From positions 1,747,501-1,811,500 of the forward strand of contig OX637394.1 in assembly GCA_951799425.1 (NCBI GenBank): a stretch of DNA of 64,000 nt. The letters run 5' to 3'. Within the stretch, counting starts at the first letter, position 1; every line of letters begins with the position of its first letter. This document shows positions 36,916 through 48,209 of this stretch, one piece after another. Both the position numbers and the translations under genes were made by a program. This DNA is from Ilex aquifolium. Taxonomy: Eukaryota > Streptophyta > Magnoliopsida > Aquifoliales > Aquifoliaceae. The notes beneath the pieces were generated by a model. It saw only the letters and a program-made list of their open reading frames with translations, was not told where the DNA came from and did not search any database.

Positions 36916-38322
36916 TCTCATGCAAACAGCTTGCAGGTAATCATGTTAGATATTTTAATGTTGGGATAACATTGTTTTTGCTAAGTACACTTTTTAAACT
37001 CAAGTCGTCTGCACTAGAGCCCCAAACTCCTACAGCAATACAACAGCTAGCTCTGATACACACATGAGTCACAGTCAGAGAAGGAGTGGAGGCACCACCG
37101 AATCTCGCTCCCGGGAAGTAACTTAGCTGTCGGACCTCGGGCAAAAAGTAGTGGGGGCATCAAACATCGTCCTCTTGGGAGGAGGAGAAGACACCACCCT
37201 AAAAGCACAGAGAGTCTCCATCATCGCCCCATCAACAGGACGCTTGTAATCAGAGACGAGGTCAGCTAATGACCAAGCACCAGAGAGGTGATGCCCATAG
37301 TAAGACTCAAGGCGTTGCTCAAACATAGCAGCGCTCAAGGCCTCTGGCGTTGCCTAAGGCGCCCTGCCAACCTCTTGGCGTCACTCAAAGCACCCTACCA
37401 ACCTCCAGGTGGCGTCCAAATCTTCTTCTCGCCCAATGGAGGCCAAAAAAAAAAGAGGGAGAAGGGAGGCGACGCCCAAAGGAAGAAAAGAACAAAACAA
37501 AAAAAAGGGGGGGAGGAGGCGGCGCCCAAGGAGGTCAACGCCCAAGGAAAAAAAGAAAAAAAGAAGAGGAGATGGCGCCCAGGGAGGCCAACGCCCAAGA
37601 AAGAAGAAAAAAAACAAAAAAAGAAGGGAGGCGGCGCCCAAAGGAGGCCAAGCAAAAAAAAAAAAAAAAAAAGGTCACCACCCTTATTATTACTTTTTTA
37701 CTCCACCATACATTGTTAATTACCTATTCATGTAGCCAACGCCACATGTTTATGTAAACTTTCTCCTGTCCAAAGTATAGGCCCTAACCTATACATAGCT
37801 TTGTCAAATCACTATTTATGTCAGTGAAACAAAGTCAAACTTTTCCCATACACCTTACTCTCTAAAGTTGCTTGCAAGTTAATTAGATTAACTTATTAAG
37901 TAGTATTGTATATGTGGGACAGGCGCCGCCCACCATAGCACATGGCGTCGCCCATATAGTACCACGCCCATTTGTGAGCAACCAAGGCGTCGCCCACACA
38001 GCACAAAAGTTGACTCCAACTTTGACCATAGCACTCCAGTATCGCCCACAGCATCCCAGGCGTCGCCCAAGTGCCTGCCCTGCCTTCCTGCGTCACCCAA
38101 GGGTCCTCGCCCGGCTGTCCACCTGACGTCACCCAACGCCTTGGTACTGTCCAAGCTATCTTTCATGCACCTGGCGTCGCCATCAGCAAGGTCATCCAGT
38201 CTCCAAGAATGGAAAACAAACTACTATGCGGAGCAAGAAAATTCCTACTCAAGTGAAGACGAAGCACATTCCCTCAACCCCTTCCTCTTGTAAAAGTCAG
38301 AGGCTTAGGGCATGGGGGCAAA

Positions 38323-39013
38323 TGATGAGCCTGAAATTAACTGGGTCAGGCCCAATGAATTAATGAGGCCCAAGTACGAACCAAGAGGGACCAAGTTGCC
38401 AGGACCAAAGGGGGCCACCCCAAGGGGCGCCGCCCATGGAGGGCACCCCTGCTCTCCTGTTCCTCCTTAGCCCTCCTTACTTTGTCAATCCAGCTTAGTC
38501 CAGCCCGGTCCAGGATCCTCCTTCCGAAGGAATAGGAGAACGAGGAGAGAATATCGGGATACGAAGATCTAATCCTACCAAAATTGTACTTACCAAAATG
38601 ATAGAAACCCCCTTCCTCACGTCACCGCCTTATTGAACCTATATAATGTAAGCTCTCTCCACAAGGAGAGGGATCCCACACACATGTCCAAGGACCTTGA
38701 GACCTCTACAATTTGAGATCCCTACACACACTACATCTCTCTATACACATTGATTCTCTCTCCCAAAGCACTGTAATACTCCCGAAGTTACTTTCCCAGT
38801 AACATTGTTCATCAATAAAGAGTTTCGGCCACCTCAGCCGTTCCCGAGAGTGGGGTAGGTCATCCGGACCGAACCACTATAAATCTTTGTGTTGACTATA
38901 TATTTACTGTTTTGCCATTGATTTGTCTTTGATTGTCTATTTATTGCTCATTAATTACACCTATTTATATACTTGACTGTTGATCTTGCGCAATACCGAT
39001 TTGTGCATTATCA
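38323..39013 (+). repeat. Right LTR
   Basis: Begins TGATGAGCCTGAAATT and ends GCATTATCA, about 691 bp, and matches the left LTR along its length. Confidence 0.88.
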
Positions 39014-39018
39014 ATTAT

Positions 39019-39220
39019 TATTATTTAGTTCAACGGTTAGGAGTGTTCAAGTCAGTTTACGCACACTTCAATTATTCTTTTCTCGGTCAGGTAAAAAACA
39101 ATCCATCCACGCCAAAACTAGAATATTCTTGAGGGATAAATTCAACGTAATCTGACTCCAAAAAATTGCTAAGATTCGAACGTCCAAGTTAACCAAACTT
39201 GTCTAACTTACACAAATTTA
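39019..39220 (-). mobile_element. SINE copy (211-bp family), its tail split by the LTR element
   Basis: Minus-strand sequence matches 26567-26777: plus-strand words AGTTCAACGGTTAGGAGTGT, CAGTTTACGCACAC and GAGGGATAAATTC. The (ATT)n tail continues on the far side of the retroelement (about 33691-33714), so the retroelement entered the SINE tail. Confidence 0.65.
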
Positions 39221-40214
39221 CGTGGTCAACAGAATAATAATAGGAAGAAAAAAAAAAAAAAAACAAAGATGGGTTTTACTAGGTCATTTTTGCATACTTT
39301 TCTCTCTCCCGGTACCCTACCAACATTCCCCAAAGTGGAGTTTGGTTTGCTGCAAAATACAGGTTGAAACTCAACTTGTCAATAAATTGGATTTTCATCT
39401 TCATTGACCAAAAAATGTATCCTAATTGATAGTTTTAACCATTTACCCAAATATCTTATGTTTGGTAGATTTGAATTTTGTTAGATATATAAAATTTTGA
39501 TTTGACAACAATCCAATCCAAATTATACTTAATATAGAATAATATACAATAAAATTGAGTGATTATTTAATTACTTAAAACTTAAAATTGATTTATTCGG
39601 ATGACATCGGGTATCCGATTTTTCAATTAATTTAAATCGAATTGTTTTATGAACTCTCGATGTAGCTGATAACATATAAATCAAAATAGGTGGTCTGCCC
39701 TGATTTATAAATCAAAATGCTGACTTGGAGATGCTTTTTTTGGAAAGTGGTTTGGAGATGCAAAAGGTAATATCTCTCAATCTTTATGAGGAGTTTTAAC
39801 CAGTATTATCAGAACTAAATCAGACCAGTCAATCGAACTTGTGAACTGGGTCCTAAATTGGTCCGATTTACTTAAAAGACCACTTGTGCATTCAAACCGC
39901 CGGAGAATTGCCAAGCCATTTGATCAGCACTAGAAATTACTATTTGTCAGGAAAAAAAACTCAATTAATTTCCTGGGCTTCTAAATCTTAATCCTCATAA
40001 TACATGGCACTGAACAGAAGATTTGGGGGTTAAACAGATCCCCTGAATTTGGATGAACAATTTCCTTGCAGGGGAACCTAACCAATTCTCTCTCTCTCTC
40101 TCTCCCCCCTAAACCAAGAAAGGCCATCCACATTATATGAACAAAAATCCCAAAAATATATACAAATTTCTCGATTAAACCATAAATTCCAAAACACATG
40201 ACCTGTTCGTCGAT
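39221..40214. other. Intergenic DNA and 3' flank of the ankyrin gene
   Basis: No gene. Includes a CT repeat at about 40088-40105, probably in or near the 3' UTR of the ankyrin gene. Confidence 0.5.
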
Positions 40215-41627
40215 TCAAGCTATTTCTTCCTCCAGACGAAAAGAAGTTACAAGAGAAGGATGGTTTTTGAAACAATCTAAATCAGAAGGAACCTTACCTT
40301 TGAGACCCTTCACATTAGCTCTAGCCCCACTAGCCACCAGATACAGTGCAACCTGCAGATGATCGGCTTCAACGGCCCGATGGAACGCCGTGTAGCCGGC
40401 ATCGTCAACGAGATCAATCTGAGCCCCCTGATCCAGCAAAAGCTTTATACTCTCTAACCCACCTTTGAATGCAGCTCTATGCAAAGGGGTCCAACCGTTC
40501 TGATCTCTACTGTTAACCTTCGCCCCTTCCGCGATACAACTTTTCATCCCAGTTACATCATTCAATCTCGCAGCTCTATGCAAAACATCATTCAGATGTA
40601 ACAAATCGTATAAATTTGAATAACCCTTATCGACTGCAATGGTGAAGGCGGTTTTTCCTTCTCTTGTTACTGCATATTTCACATAGGTTGAATTGTTCAA
40701 CAAGAACTCAACCGCTTCAAAATGGCCTTCAGACGAAGCGAAATGAAGGGGAGTCCATCCTTTAGAGTCTACAACAGTAGGATCACTTCCCACCCCAACA
40801 AGAAATCGAAGAACTTCAACATATCCGTTAATTGCAGCAACATGAAGAGCAGTTCGACCATGATCATCGACTGAGTTCAAGTCAATATCTACATAACCCA
40901 AACACAAAATCTCCATTAAATCAACTCTATTCATGGCTGCTGCATCGTGTAAAAGCCGATCAGCTGAATTCTCCATTATATAACCTGACTCGATCAAGAG
41001 TTGAACAACATCGATATTTCCAGATTGAACGGCTAATGACATCACCGACGGTGAGTCCGATTCCTTACCATTTACATCAGCACCAGCCTCAATCGAAGCT
41101 GAAACGAAGTGAGAGTTTCCTTTTCTGGCAGCAGATCTGAGCAACGAGGTGAGCTGAGATTTGTCACACCAAGAAATTGCTTTGGGTAAAAGAAAAGCGA
41201 TTTCCAAGCTCTTGTAAGAGGAAGATAGAAGGAACTCGACGACATGTGGGCCTACAAAGGAGATAGGGATGGTGGCGTCCTTGAAGATATGTGGACCTGG
41301 TCTCGAAAACAAGCGGCGAAGATCATCCTGATGTGCTTTGCCTGTAGGTAGCATACATGTTCGGACGAGGATGGTGTCTAGCGGGGAGGAGAGAGGTGGC
41401 TGATCAGATGGCTGAGATAAGAGGAGAGTGAATGATGAAGTAGAGAGAGGTGGGATGATAGAAAGAGATTGTACGAAGGAGAAGATGGATGGATTGGATG
41501 AGGTGAGAGAAACGGCCACAGACATGGTGTGCATGAGATTGGTTAACCTAAAAGTGGTAGAGCACTTGTGGCCTTTGGAGAAGCTTAGATTCACTTCCTT
41601 CACGTCTGCCTTCACCAGTCTGTCCAT
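40215..41627 (-). CDS. MSP-domain ankyrin-repeat protein, VAPYRIN-like
   Basis: A single-exon, 470-residue protein. The ATG at 41627 (MDRLVKADVKEVNLSFSKGH) is chosen because this is the family's usual start; the frame runs 23 codons further upstream without other support. Residues 1-125 form an MSP (major sperm protein/VAP) domain with KCSTTFRLTNLMHTMSVAVS and SIIPPLSTSSFTLLLSQPSD. About 155-445 hold ankyrin repeats, clearest at DDHGRTALHVAAINGYVEVL, SKGWTPLHFASSEGHFEAVE and QNGWTPLHRAAFKGGLESIK. MSP plus ankyrin is the layout of VAPYRIN, needed for intracellular accommodation of symbionts. The MSP region fits the VAPYRIN-like paralogues better than VAPYRIN itself, whose role is less clear. 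A GTAAGG inside codons 444-446 could be a cryptic donor, but the frame continues sensibly. Confidence 0.85.
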   Translation of the reverse strand: MDRLVKADVKEVNLSFSKGHKCSTTFRLTNLMHTMSVAVSLTSSNPSIFSFVQSLSIIPPLSTSSFTLLLSQPSDQPPLSSPLDTILVRTCMLPTGKAHQDDLRRLFSRPGPHIFKDATIPISFVGPHVVEFLLSSSYKSLEIAFLLPKAISWCDKSQLTSLLRSAARKGNSHFVSASIEAGADVNGKESDSPSVMSLAVQSGNIDVVQLLIESGYIMENSADRLLHDAAAMNRVDLMEILCLGYVDIDLNSVDDHGRTALHVAAINGYVEVLRFLVGVGSDPTVVDSKGWTPLHFASSEGHFEAVEFLLNNSTYVKYAVTREGKTAFTIAVDKGYSNLYDLLHLNDVLHRAARLNDVTGMKSCIAEGAKVNSRDQNGWTPLHRAAFKGGLESIKLLLDQGAQIDLVDDAGYTAFHRAVEADHLQVALYLVASGARANVKGLKGKVPSDLDCFKNHPSLVTSFRLEEEIA

Positions 41628-42427
41628 GGCCTTTCTGTGGACAAACTGTAAACTGGGTTGTTTGATCAAGGAAATGGAAAGATGAAGTTGAATCAATGGG
41701 GATGCTGATGGGGAGATCTTTTAACTTAACTTTGTTAATAGGCTTGGTTTGATCAGGGAAATGGAAGAGGAAAATGAATGAAGATGGTGATGGGGTGATG
41801 TTTTAACTTTATTAAATCATATTACATTACTTTATGTTCGTTGGGTTGGTTAGTTATATATATATTTTTTGGAAGTTTTATACGTTTATATTTTTGGTTT
41901 AGATGGATGGTGGAGATTGTGGCTTTAAATGTAAGAGGGAGAGAGGAATTCATTGTTCGCGTGTTTGACTTTCGGTTGGAGACCTTTTTTCTGACGCCAG
42001 GGAATCAAGCTGGACGGACGAGGAGATACAAAAGTTCATTGAACAAAGATATCAACAAAAGCCCCAAAATTGTTGACCAGATCACTTTCAATTTTTTTAT
42101 TTTTGGGCTAATAGAATAATAATTTGTGGGTGATTGTCTACCTCCAATAATCATAAATTTAAAAGACGTATAATTGGAGTATTTTTTTTAGTTATCAAAA
42201 AAGTATTATTCTTGGTGAATATTACTGGGAAATGATATAAACCCACATTGACCCTTAGCTTTTGTTGAGCTTTTTAGTTTTTTAAGCTAAATTGCAACAG
42301 GGATAAATTGATCATTTTATCTTATAACTTACAGTTGAGAAATTTTAAAAAAAAAAAAAAAATCTACAACTTTCATCTAAAATATCAGATACGGGATTTT
42401 TTTTTTCATCATTGCAATATGTAAATA
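41628..42427. other. Upstream region of the ankyrin gene
   Basis: Probable promoter, no distinctive motif noted. The short plus-strand ORF at 41841-42119 has no recognisable content. Confidence 0.4.
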
Positions 42428-42787
42428 TTAGTTATAACTCGTGCTTGAAGACACGATATAACATAAAATTCGAGCTTGCAAAAAAAACATTCTTACTATA
42501 TTAAATAATAATTTTTATTTCCTTCATTTTTTTGATTACATCATTCAAAATTTATTTTTACCTATTATTTTCTTACAAATATTGACAATTTTCTCAAAAT
42601 ATGTAATTCAATAAAATTTTCTTAACATGTATATACTATCGTATATAAATAATGTCTAAAATAAAAATTATATTAAATAACAAATTAATCAAATACTAAA
42701 TGATTGAACATGTGATAAAAATTAGTAATGTGATGATTTTGGAGAGAAAAATGTATAGGGGATAAAATTCATATTTTATTATATAGA
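42428..42787 (-). mobile_element. Non-autonomous Helitron, 360 bp
   Basis: On the minus strand it starts TCTATATAATAAAATATG and ends with the hairpin segment CGTGTC-TTCAAG-CACG, then AGTTATAACTAA. It lies between A (42427) and T (42788) on the plus strand. It is the same family as 4983-5352, in opposite orientation; the last four bases are CTAA rather than CTAG. Confidence 0.75.
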
Positions 42788-42824
42788 TTTTTGTTTTGTT
42801 TTACTAATATTCAATAATAATAAT

Positions 42825-43051
42825 ATAATCCCCTAGAATAACTCAAGTGGTAATAAAGATAAATTGAAAACTCAATGTCCTGAGTTCAAATTTTGACAAT
42901 CCCTTGAAACCAGACAATGAATGATTTATTCCTCTCATAAATACTCTAATCCCAACGTGTATAGTATGTCTTTGACCCGACTAAAAAGGAAAATAATCAA
43001 TGTGCGTATAAACTAAGTCGAACACTCCTGACCGTTAAATCAAAAAAAATA
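42825..43051 (+). mobile_element. SINE copy (211-bp family)
   Basis: The head contains AACTCAAGTGGTAATAAAG and CTGAGTTCAAATTTTGACAA (A- and B-box-like). The 3' part reads GTGCGTATAAACTAAGTCG and GACCGTTAAATC, then an A-rich tail. AATAATAATAA-type repeats on both sides (about 42813-42823, 43052-43062) may be the target duplication, but they are simple sequence. Confidence 0.65.
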
Positions 43052-43214
43052 AATAATAATAACAGTATAGTATTCTAGTGCGTTGTTGTAGGTGGGATCC
43101 TTTTGATTGGCATCCAAGTTATGAGTGAAAATTAGGTCACACTTGTTAAAAAGAATTTTGGTAACCAATTGCATGTCACACTCATAATAGTAATCAACTA
43201 CTGCATGTTAAAAT

Positions 43215-43598
43215 ATGAAAGGGAAAAGTCCTTGGTGTACAAAGTCAAATAAACTATTCCGTGTACCTTATGGAATAAAGATTGAACGACTTGTAAAGTC
43301 ATTTGATGCTGGCATTATGCATATTGATTTAGGGTCACCATCCGATAGGTTACAGTCAATGGATTTTGTATATACCCAAATTCCACATAGAAATATTTGT
43401 GTTCAAATTAGATTTATGACTAATTATTGTCAAGTTAATTTTGCTAGGAATAAATTTCCATGTTCTATGTTTGGTAAGCATTTTCTGAATTCTGTTTCGA
43501 AGGACCTATTCAAACAGCATTTGGGTCAATTTTTTAGTAACAATTTGACTCAGGAACCCAAAAAAAAAAAATTTCTATATCTTACAAATATTTATTAA
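43215..43598 (+). CDS. Orphan ORF, 127 codons, unknown
   Basis: The longest unexplained frame in the gene-poor right half. It starts MKGKSPWCTKSNKLFRVPYG and ends in a Lys-rich tail at an A-run. It is not low-complexity, but I recognise no domain and see no promoter or splice context. It may be a chance ORF or a remnant. Confidence 0.2.
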   Translation: MKGKSPWCTKSNKLFRVPYGIKIERLVKSFDAGIMHIDLGSPSDRLQSMDFVYTQIPHRNICVQIRFMTNYCQVNFARNKFPCSMFGKHFLNSVSKDLFKQHLGQFFSNNLTQEPKKKKFLYLTNIY

Positions 43599-43619
43599 TT
43601 TTGTGAATTTTTTTAACAC

Positions 43620-44141
43620 AGTTGTAGATAAGTGTTTTTATCACTGTTGTAATACCAAAAAAATATCTTATAACACATGTAAAATTATCTTATTTTATAA
43701 TTTTATATTAATTTTTACAATCAATGAAACAAAAATTTACGACCACAAATTAATTTCACTACAATGTCAAATTTTTTTTGTTTGGCATTATCGAACGTAG
43801 CCCATGTCCTCATTTTAGAACTGTTCTTTGATAGGATTCTCTTTTTTCACTGGAGCCAGAAAGATCTTTCAGAGTCCAGGCAATCCAAACACTAGGAAAA
43901 CTACACATTGACTGGTTCTCAATCTTGGACACATTGGCTGTAGGTGGTCGCCACCATTAAGTTTAAGGGTTTGGACATCCATTGTGATATTATATCGGTT
44001 TCGTTGATATGCAGCTTCTTAGAATTTCAACAAGGAATCAAACTATCCATTAATAGGATACACTTACAATACCCCGTCGCATTGAATTAAGTCCTCAAAT
44101 TAAGTCCCCAAATTAAATCCAAATAACATTTTTATAATCTC
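43620..44141. other. AT-rich intergenic DNA
   Basis: Nothing I can support, apart from short words shared with the small MITE family near 44080-44130. Confidence 0.4.
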
Positions 44142-44144
44142 TTA

Positions 44145-45472
44145 TGCTTTGTTTGATACAATAAAAAAATTGAAAGATGAAAAGTTAAAAGGAAGAAAAA
44201 TAAGAAGAATGAAAAATAGATGAATTAAGGGCCTGTTTAGTTTGGTTTTCAAAAACAATTTTTTGTACTCAAAACTCTAAAAACAAGGAAAATGCTGTTT
44301 GTTTAGTTTTTTTGTTCTCCAATTTTTTGAAAATTTTGAAAAATGAGACGTAATTTTAAAGAACAACAAAATGGTGTTTTCATTGTTTTCTAAGGTAAAA
44401 TAAAAACACGGGAAACACACTATCTCCAAATTAATAAAGTCTCTCCTTCAAGTTTCGTTGGAGACAAAAAATGGTGACCGACTATTCATCTTCTCCACTG
44501 CTCTCTCTCTCTTTTGCAACTTTCTCTCTCTCCCTCCCTTTCTCTAATCCAATTTCAGACTGTGTATATACACAGATTTGAGCACAGATCTATGTATATA
44601 CATAGATATGTGCGCGTCTGTGTGAGTATGTGTGCGTGAGAACTCATTTCCTCTCTCTCTCTCTGCGCAACAGATATGTATATATACACATATCTATGTG
44701 TGTGTATGTATATATACACATGTATTGTGTGATGTATGTGAGTGTGTTGGTTTTTTGTGTGTGTGTGTGTGTGTGTGCGATGTGCTATGTCTGTGTGTGT
44801 GTTTGTTTTTGCTGGGTTAAAAGATAATAGAGAGAGAAATGGTTGTTGTGTGAGAAAATAATGGAGAGAGAGTTGCTGTGTGAAAAGGCAATGGACGTGA
44901 CTACCTGACAGGAGTGATAAAAATTTTTTTTTATCAGAAGTGATAAGTTAAAATTGATTTTATGGATCATTGTTTAAACAAGTTTTACTATTTTTTATTC
45001 TTTAAAACTATAATATATAACTAAACAAGTTTTGCAATTCAAAAATTTTTAAAAACACTTTCTTAAAACTATTCTCAAAAATAATTTTCAGATACTATTT
45101 TTTGGGATGTAAACCAAACAGGCCCTTAACTTTCCTTCTAACTCACCAAAATCAATCCAATAAAAATTGGGAGAAAAAATAAATGAAAAATTAATTACGT
45201 GTATTGAAATATATGTTATTTATTTATATATCTTTTAATATATACATATATCATATTTATATATTAATTTCATAAACAGATATAATAATAAAATATGCAT
45301 CTATATTTTTTTCCATTATTTCACTTTTTCATCCTATCAAACACAAAAAAAAAAAAAAAAATCAATATTTCCTACTTTCTAAAAAAGAAAAGATTCTTCT
45401 CTTGAAGAATAGAAAGTGTATTACTTTCACTTTCCATTCTTCCATTTTCCATCTACACTACCAAACATACCA
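44145..45472. mobile_element. Outer TTA-type MITE interrupted by another TIR element
   Basis: The ends TGCTTTGTTTGATAC and CTACCAAACATACCA are inverted, flanked by TTA at 44142-44144 and 45473-45475. Subtracting the nested element leaves about 430 bp, close to the 476-bp relative at 58328-58803, with the same GATGGAAAATGG-type subterminal words. Confidence 0.75.
44229..45125. mobile_element. Nested Tourist-like TIR element, 897 bp
   Basis: The ends GGGCCTGTTTAG and AACAGGCCC are inverted, and TTAA lies on each side (44225-44228, 45126-45129). Because TTAA is its own reverse complement, a TTA, TAA or TTAA duplication cannot be told apart. The interior holds TATGTATATACACA-type and (GT)n repeats (about 44754-44777), with no transposase. 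Confidence 0.75.
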
Positions 45473-45589
45473 TTAGGATGAAAATATCAAAGTATCTAAG
45501 GAGTGGTTGTACAAATGCAAGCACAAATTAAAGCAACTAGAATATCTACCTGCAAACCAGCCCCCCACAACCAAAGTAAGTAAGCCAAA

Positions 45590-47960
45590 ATCAGTAATGG
45601 AGAAGAGAGAATTAAAAATATAACATATGAATTAACAAAAAGAATGAGAACAATTATGGTGAGGGACCACTTATGAAAATATTAGTAGTAGTATTATATA
45701 GCTAAAGCTAAGAAGTACAGTATATGATGCGCTATACAACATACATTTCTTTAGCAAATCAACATCATCTAAAATTTATAGGATATTTTTTATGATACCC
45801 AATGACGCAATCATTATCAACATTGTGAAGACAGCTCCTAATTCAAATATGAATTAAGACAAATGCGTAATCGGCATCTAGGCACTTTTGTTGTCCTGAA
45901 TGAACGTTCCAAGCTAATCAAACAACATAAGTAATACTGACTACACCACATTCATTTTAACTTTTACCCCACAAAATCTATTTGACTATTTCAAATGTGG
46001 TCGCTGAATCTTCATCCTCCAATAGATATTACTGTTTTTAGAATTTAGCTTATGCATATGTAATGAAGTCTCACTTCGCCTTCATTTTCATACACCCCCA
46101 GTTCAACAGAAAAAAAATAAATTAAAACCATACTCTTATCGTGGGAGATTCTTACTTCCATTTGAATGGAAGTTTATGGCTCACGTTACAAAGATTACAA
46201 AAAATGAAATGAAATCAAAAGAACGACTACTCTTTTTTGGAAAGAAATAAGGGTTAAAGTTAGAACCAGATAAAAAGAAGCTTTTACACATCACCTCAAA
46301 AAAAAAAAAACAATTACTCCATTCTACAGTAAATTTACAATATATATCACCCCCCAAAATTTTTTTTTTTAATTTTTGAATTATTATTAAACTGAGAACT
46401 TTAATTTTCCAATTGGGTCAGTTTTGCAGAAGTATCCCACTTACCTAATTGAGTCAAATTTTCAGGAACATATTATACAAAACTTTGATCAGAACATAAA
46501 GTGTCCGGAATAATTAGAACTCTAAAGTACTTTCATCGTTCGGTAGATTTGGATTTCCGTGATGTTTCCTCGTGCTTGATTTATTCCAAGTTATTGTTCT
46601 TGTACATAATGTGGGGTCCGATGACAAATAGTACAAGCACTACCACTTGACTAATGAAACTTTGTCGGTTGTTACATCTTCAAACAATCATTTTTTATTT
46701 AGTTGGCTTGAATTGTATTATGTAGTGGTCCACTTTTTAGATTACTAGCAATGCACCACATAAGTTGCATGTGAATAATTTTTATACACAAAGATTAATA
46801 AAATATATTAAATATATGCGTATCTGAATTAAATACTATCTCAAATTTACTAAACTTAATTTTTAATTACTCATATTCTATTATAAGATTATGAAAATTT
46901 TGTATGTTACCAAAATTTTTGTTCTAATTATAAAAAAAAACATAAAAAACGAAATAGTTAATTTTTTTTGTGATTGAGATTGATTTTTTAGTGATGTTTG
47001 AAAAATTAATATCATATCATTTGATTAGGTTTTCACTTATAATTCATTGAATAAAATAAAAGTAATTGTCAATATACTAATCACTTGAAACCTTATTGTA
47101 ATTAGAAATTAGTTAGGCCAATTAGGATAAGTTTTAATATACTACTCTATAACATATATTATCAAGCATAAAAAATTTTTAAAAAATTCAAGTTTTACTT
47201 AAAAATACACTACAATATCTATTTTTACATAAAATCTTAGTAAAACGTAAAAAATTTATTGTAACTAAAGAATTATACTGATGTAATATAATTTGATTTT
47301 AAAAAACTATATAAACGATTATTTTTTATCTTAGAAATACAAGAGTTAAACTTTTCGATAAAAAAGAAAATACACATGTAAGCATAACATTATCTTTGCA
47401 TATGAGATGAATAATATTCGATTGATAGAGTTTTTGAAGGTTTTTTAAAATTTTATTGAAAATATAATGATGCATATTTTTTAAGGATAATATAGTCAAT
47501 CAAATTTTTTTTATAGAAACTGATATTTATACATAGAGAATAAATAATTAAAAGAGATGTTATAGATAATTTGGAGATTTAAATACATAAGGATATGATA
47601 AGAATAAAATAGTCTTTGCAATCCTTTATAAAGATAAAATAGAGATTTAAATTTTTTTTATTTTAAGGTACTTTTATTAGTAATATATATATAGATTTGG
47701 AACTTGAGAGAACCTTTCCCTGTCATTAGACCAAGGATCTTATTGCTTGCACATATCTTTTAGCTGCTACTAGAAAAGTTTCATAATTCATTGTTCAAAT
47801 CTTTATTCATTCGTTAAATACTATAAAGTACTATAACAAATCGTCTATCCATCTGTTTTTTGCTATCCATTCCACAAGTTTGATCCTCATTTCTATACCA
47901 TTTTTTCTAAACAGAGAGTATAGTTTATGATGACAAAAATCTATCTACTTTACTGGCAGT
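45590..47960. repeat. Segmental duplication, copy 1 (with a Helitron inside)
   Basis: Aligns collinearly with 48210-49745: shared words include GGCATCTAGGCACTTTTGTT, CTTGACTAATGAAACTTTGT, CACTTTTTAGATTA and GGATCTTATTGCTTG. The extra length is the Helitron at 46745-47695. No gene was recognised in it. Confidence 0.8.
46745..47695 (-). mobile_element. Non-autonomous Helitron, 951 bp, with a paralogous empty site
   Basis: On the minus strand it starts TCTATATATATATATTAC and ends ...ATGCAACTTATGTGGTGCAT then TGCTAG, with a short ATGCA/TGCAT stem before CTAG. The plus-strand flanks are A (46744) and T (47696). The duplicate copy reads ...TTTAGATTA|TTTG... at 49456/49457 with no insert. No helicase is visible. 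Confidence 0.85.
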
Positions 47961-48209
47961 GATCCTACCGAGAGATAAAATTTATAATCCCAACTCATCC
48001 CACCATCCCTATCCCGCCCCCTCACCTTCACTCTCACCCCCAACCAATCTAATTTGTGTATGAGAAGTAGACATTGACTTATCCGTAATTGATACTAATC
48101 TAATTCGTTTATATTCTTGTTAGCGGGTAGTATCATAATTTGAATTTGTGTTAGGAACTAAAACACCTTGAATATCTATTGCAAACACACTCCACTGAAG
48201 AAAAAAAAG

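Larger units (their letters stand above)
33715..39013 (+). mobile_element. Ty3/gypsy-type LTR retroelement, gag-only, broken
   Basis: A fossil element with two LTRs (33715-34423, 38323-39013) and a 5-bp target duplication ATTAT at 33710-33714 and 39014-39018. A primer-binding-like segment (TTTGGCGTCGTCTGTGGG) follows the left LTR, and a purine tract (CATGGGGGCAAA, 38311-38322) precedes the right one. Remnants of a gypsy-type gag lie within about 34760-35960, shown by FKMPTIEIFDGT near 35102-35137. No protease, reverse transcriptase or integrase is visible in the 2.3 kb that follows. It is broken, with several interruptions in the gag remnant. Confidence 0.88.

Noticed and set aside
37288-37757. 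Lys-rich overlapping ORFs on both strands
   Set aside because: A/G-rich repeats within the retroelement interior, open in several frames with no domain.
44630-44827. Cys/Val/Tyr-rich ORFs
   Set aside because: Translation of GT and TATG simple repeats in a nested TIR element.
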